DNA of 9,233 nucleotides from Lachnospiraceae bacterium UBA1251 (lineage in GTDB: Bacteria; Bacillota; Clostridia; Lachnospirales; Lachnospiraceae): contig DBVZ01000038.1 in the NCBI GenBank assembly GCA_002308255.1, forward strand, positions 1 through 9,233, written 5' to 3'. The position numbers and the translations under genes were made by a program. The notes under the pieces were generated by a model. The model was not told the origin of the DNA and ran no database searches. It saw only the letters and a program-made list of their open reading frames with translations. Numbering within the stretch: position 1 is the stretch's first letter; each line of letters begins with the position of its first letter. Positions 6,707 through 9,233 of this stretch are shown here, piece by piece.

Positions 6707-7629
6707 CGGAGAACATCGGAAAAGTCAAACTGATCACGGACCTCTGGCCGGGACGCGACCTCTATTCGGACGGAGAGATCGAGGATGAGCTGCTTCGGAT
6801 CGCGGAAACGGTTCCGCCCGAGCGGTTCGACGAGGTGGTCGCGGAAAGCGGATCCTGGCCCGTGATGTATCATTTTTCGAGTATCCGCGAAAATATCATC
6901 AGCTGGTATCCGTTCCGCGGCGATGAGAAAGTGCTGGAGATCGGATCCGGATGTGGTGCGGTGACCGGCGCGGCCGCGAAACGGTGCGCATCCGTCACCT
7001 GTGTGGAATTGTCAAAAAAAAGGAGTCTTGTCAACGCGAACCGGAACCGGGACAGATCGAACATCACGATCCATCTCGGGAACTTCGAGGATGTGGAGAA
7101 GACGCTGCCGGATGATTTTGATATTGTGACGCTGATCGGCGTATTCGAATACGGGAGCGGCTACCTCTCGACGAAAACGCCTTACCGGGATTTCCTGCGG
7201 ACAGCGCTGCGGCACTTAAGACCCGGGGGAAAAGTTCTGATCGCCATCGAGAACCGGTTCGGACTGAAATATTTCGCGGGCTGTACGGAAGACCACACCG
7301 GCGGATTCTTCGACGGGATCGAGGGATATGAGGGACAGAACCGCGTCCATACCTTTACGAGGCCGGAACTGGAGGCGATCTTTGAGGAAGCCGGGGCGGA
7401 TACATGGGAGTTTTATTATCCGTATCCCGACTATAAATTCCCCATGGCGGTCTATTCGGACCGCTGGCTCCCGAAAAAAGGGGAGCTTTCCGATAATCTC
7501 GTCAACTTTGACCGGATGAGGGTGCAGCTGTTCCATGAGGACAAAGTCTATGATTCGATCGCGGACACCGGCCTGTTCCCGGTCTTTTCCAATTCTTTCT
7601 TTGTTGAAGTCGGGAGGAGCGGGTCATGA
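6703..7629 (+). CDS. Class I SAM-dependent methyltransferase, possibly glycan-capping
   Basis: Predicted to move a methyl group from S-adenosylmethionine to a glycan, sugar or phosphate acceptor; no transmembrane segment. In the 308-residue protein the SAM site shows as VLEIGSGCG (motif I, 77-85), an acidic residue after the next strand (Glu102 in CVELS) and LRPGGKVLIAIENRFGLKYFAG (172-193). This motif, followed by CTEDHTGGFFDGIEGYEG, also occurs in methyltransferases tied to polysaccharide loci, as far as I recall. The ATGA overlap with the ATPase stop and with the next gene's start means a fixed three-gene block. GGGAG (6688-6692) lies 10 bases before the start. Its place directly after a Wzt-type ATPase and before a kinase-like gene recalls the MT-kinase halves of WbdD. 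The exact acceptor cannot be read from sequence. Confidence 0.85.
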   Translation: MTENIGKVKLITDLWPGRDLYSDGEIEDELLRIAETVPPERFDEVVAESGSWPVMYHFSSIRENIISWYPFRGDEKVLEIGSGCGAVTGAAAKRCASVTCVELSKKRSLVNANRNRDRSNITIHLGNFEDVEKTLPDDFDIVTLIGVFEYGSGYLSTKTPYRDFLRTALRHLRPGGKVLIAIENRFGLKYFAGCTEDHTGGFFDGIEGYEGQNRVHTFTRPELEAIFEEAGADTWEFYYPYPDYKFPMAVYSDRWLPKKGELSDNLVNFDRMRVQLFHEDKVYDSIADTGLFPVFSNSFFVEVGRSGS

Positions 7630-8849
7630 TCCTGTATGCGAAATTTTCAAATGAGCGCTCCCCGAAGTTCGCGATCCGCACGATGATCGCAGAGGAGAAC
7701 GGCGTCCGGACTGTCCTGAAGACAGCGGCCTCGGAAGCCGGTCTCGCCCATGTGCAGCATTTTTCAGGGCATTATGAAAAACTGACGGAGCTGTACCGCA
7801 AAGCGGGATTCGTCCCGAACCGGGTCGCGCTGCACGGCGATACGGCGGTTTTCGAATATATCGAGGGAAAGCTGTTCGAGACGACTCTGCTCGCGTTTGC
7901 GGATAAAACAGCGGCCTTCGAGCACATGTGGAAGTCATTTTTCGAACGCATCGATCAGACGGCGGATACCTCATTTGCGATGACGGATGCATTTTCGGAA
8001 GTGTTCGGAAATGCGGAAGCGCTCGTTGGCGGGAAAGCGTCCTCCTGCGCGGACATCGACCTCATTCCCTCCAATATCCTGGAAGAGGGCGGGGTGTTCC
8101 ATGTCATCGATTATGAGTGGACATTCGATTTCCCCGTTCCGGTGGATTTTATCAAATGGAGAGCCGTGGTCTATTTTGCACAGAAGCTTCCCAAAGACGC
8201 GGCGGTCACCGAGGAGATGCTTCTGGAAATGATCCCGGCGGATGAACGGAAACAGGCCGTCTTCCGGAAGATGGAGGAGAGCTTTCAGAACTATATGCTC
8301 GGAAAACACGTCCCGCTCCGCCTTCTGTACCCGGAAATGACGCCGGGATCGATCGACATGACACACCTTGAGCAGTGGACGGCCGCGCATCAGACGGTCA
8401 CGGTCTATCTGGATCGGGGAGAAGGCTTCAGCGAGGCGGATGTCATGCGGTTTCCGGTGGATAACGATGGTTTTGCGAAGATCCGGGTTCCGCTTTCCGG
8501 AATACAGAGTTTCCGGATCGATCCCACGGAGCAGCCCTGTATCGTTCGGATCGGGGACGAGGCCTTTGTCCGGGATCCCGGGAATGGTTCCGGTCCGGAT
8601 GAAGAGACGCAGAAACTCCTCAAAACCGTGACGATCAACGGATGGCGGCTTCGGGAGGGAAAGTACGCATTTCCCGACCCGGATCCCTGGCTTCATGTGA
8701 CTTCCCGGCCGGAAGGAACGGATGTTCTGTCGCTGGATCTTCATATAGAAAACATGCCGCGTGAGACGGCGGATATCCTGGGAGACCTTCTTGCATCGAG
8801 ATCCTTTAAAGCGCGCGCGAAACAGCTGCTGAAAGGGAAAAAGACCTGA
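7626..8849 (+). CDS. Protein kinase-like/phosphotransferase-like protein of a glycan locus
   Basis: The 407-residue protein appears to have a kinase-fold N-terminal half. It shows a candidate nucleotide-binding Lys32 in VLK, a hinge-like FEYIEGKLFE (76-85), a catalytic-loop-like DLIPSNIL with Asp145 and Asn150, and IDYE (161-164) in place of the DFG metal-binding motif. The usual HGD before the catalytic loop reads DID here, so the classic His is missing. This may affect activity or mark a divergent subfamily. Residues from about 250 look like a beta-rich module (VTVYLDRGEGFSEADV, then SFRIDP and PCIVRI), similar in feel to accessory domains in clostridial glycosyltransferases. A basic tail ends the protein. 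The start overlaps the methyltransferase stop as ATGA, with a strong GGGAGGAG site upstream. A phosphotransferase acting on a sugar or glycan end is my inference. An inactive pseudokinase is possible. Confidence 0.65.
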   Translation: MILYAKFSNERSPKFAIRTMIAEENGVRTVLKTAASEAGLAHVQHFSGHYEKLTELYRKAGFVPNRVALHGDTAVFEYIEGKLFETTLLAFADKTAAFEHMWKSFFERIDQTADTSFAMTDAFSEVFGNAEALVGGKASSCADIDLIPSNILEEGGVFHVIDYEWTFDFPVPVDFIKWRAVVYFAQKLPKDAAVTEEMLLEMIPADERKQAVFRKMEESFQNYMLGKHVPLRLLYPEMTPGSIDMTHLEQWTAAHQTVTVYLDRGEGFSEADVMRFPVDNDGFAKIRVPLSGIQSFRIDPTEQPCIVRIGDEAFVRDPGNGSGPDEETQKLLKTVTINGWRLREGKYAFPDPDPWLHVTSRPEGTDVLSLDLHIENMPRETADILGDLLASRSFKARAKQLLKGKKT

Positions 8850-8851
8850 AC

Positions 8852-9233
8852 ATGAGCGAGAGACTGTTTACCGTGAAGAGCGACCGCTTTTCACTGACGG
8901 AAGAAAATGAATATATAATTCACGGATGGCTCGCGCACGGCGCTCATCTGAGCGCGGCGGCGGACGGCGCGGATGTCCCGTTCGAGACCGAGTCGGTCTA
9001 TCATTTTAATGATGAGAGATACGGCGGGATCGAAGTCCGCTGCGCCGTGATGCTCCCGGAAGAAGGCGTGAAGAAGAGCCTTACGCTTTATGCGGAGCGG
9101 CAGGGAGAGAAGCAGAACGTCTTTTCCGTGCCGGCATCGGTGATCAAAAAAAGGCAGAGAGGACTCCAGATCTATCTCGACGGCACGACGGTCATGAGAG
9201 AGAGGAATGCCGTCTATATTACCGGCTGGGCCG
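8852..9233 (+). CDS. N-terminal part of a large glycan-locus protein, perhaps a multidomain glycosyltransferase; cut by window end
   Basis: The frame is open from the ATG at 8852 to the window end (127 codons, no stop). It begins two bases after the kinase-like gene's stop, with only a weak GGGAAAAAG-like ribosome binding site, so it belongs to the same operon. The visible part looks beta-rich and lacks any signal peptide or membrane segment. A short motif recurs: EYIIHGWLA near residues 20-28 and AVYITGWA at 120-127, with the Trp residues 100 apart. This suggests tandem modules of about 100 residues. Large clostridial glycosyltransferases of polysaccharide loci often begin with such modules, but no catalytic domain is in the window. 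I would call it hypothetical until the rest is seen. Confidence 0.7.
   Translation, partial: MSERLFTVKSDRFSLTEENEYIIHGWLAHGAHLSAAADGADVPFETESVYHFNDERYGGIEVRCAVMLPEEGVKKSLTLYAERQGEKQNVFSVPASVIKKRQRGLQIYLDGTTVMRERNAVYITGWA

Overview
The window looks like chromosomal DNA of a Gram-positive anaerobe of the class Clostridia, perhaps Lachnospiraceae or a relative. The evidence is a ZTP riboswitch in front of a purine operon, purH activities split over two genes (a PurO-type IMP cyclohydrolase and a stand-alone, eukaryote-like AICAR formyltransferase), GGAGG-type ribosome binding sites, and a moderately GC-rich genome. The taxonomic call is an inference; there is no rRNA or other marker.

Layout. 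Positions 1-1581 carry two minus-strand genes: the 3'-truncated AICAR formyltransferase (1-821) preceded in its operon by IMP cyclohydrolase (868-1581). Together they do the last two steps of IMP synthesis. Positions 1582-1977 are a 396-base divergent control region. It holds two back-to-back sigma-A-type promoters whose -35 boxes overlap. The minus-strand transcript starts with a ZTP aptamer and a terminator that shares bases with the aptamer pseudoknot. The plus-strand leader is about 160 nt and contains two copies of a 29-30-nt repeat, a GC hairpin and an attenuator-like hairpin before the first gene.

Positions 1978-9233 are one tightly packed plus-strand operon for making and exporting a surface glycan. 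rfbB, rfbA and rfbC convert glucose-1-phosphate to dTDP-4-keto-6-deoxy-L-lyxo-hexulose, the precursor of dTDP-L-rhamnose; rfbD is not in the window. Next are an ABC-2 permease (Wzm/TagG type) and an ATPase with a C-terminal glycan-binding Wzt domain. A class I SAM methyltransferase and a protein kinase-like/phosphotransferase-like protein follow, linked by ATGA overlaps. The last gene, cut by the window end, starts with repeated beta-type modules of a kind I associate with large clostridial glycosyltransferases.

The most interesting reading is that the ATPase, methyltransferase and kinase-like genes form a chain-capping and cap-recognition module. It would be comparable in logic to WbdD and Wzt of E. 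coli O9a, but split into separate proteins and found in a probable Gram-positive. That is an inference from gene order and motifs and has not been shown.
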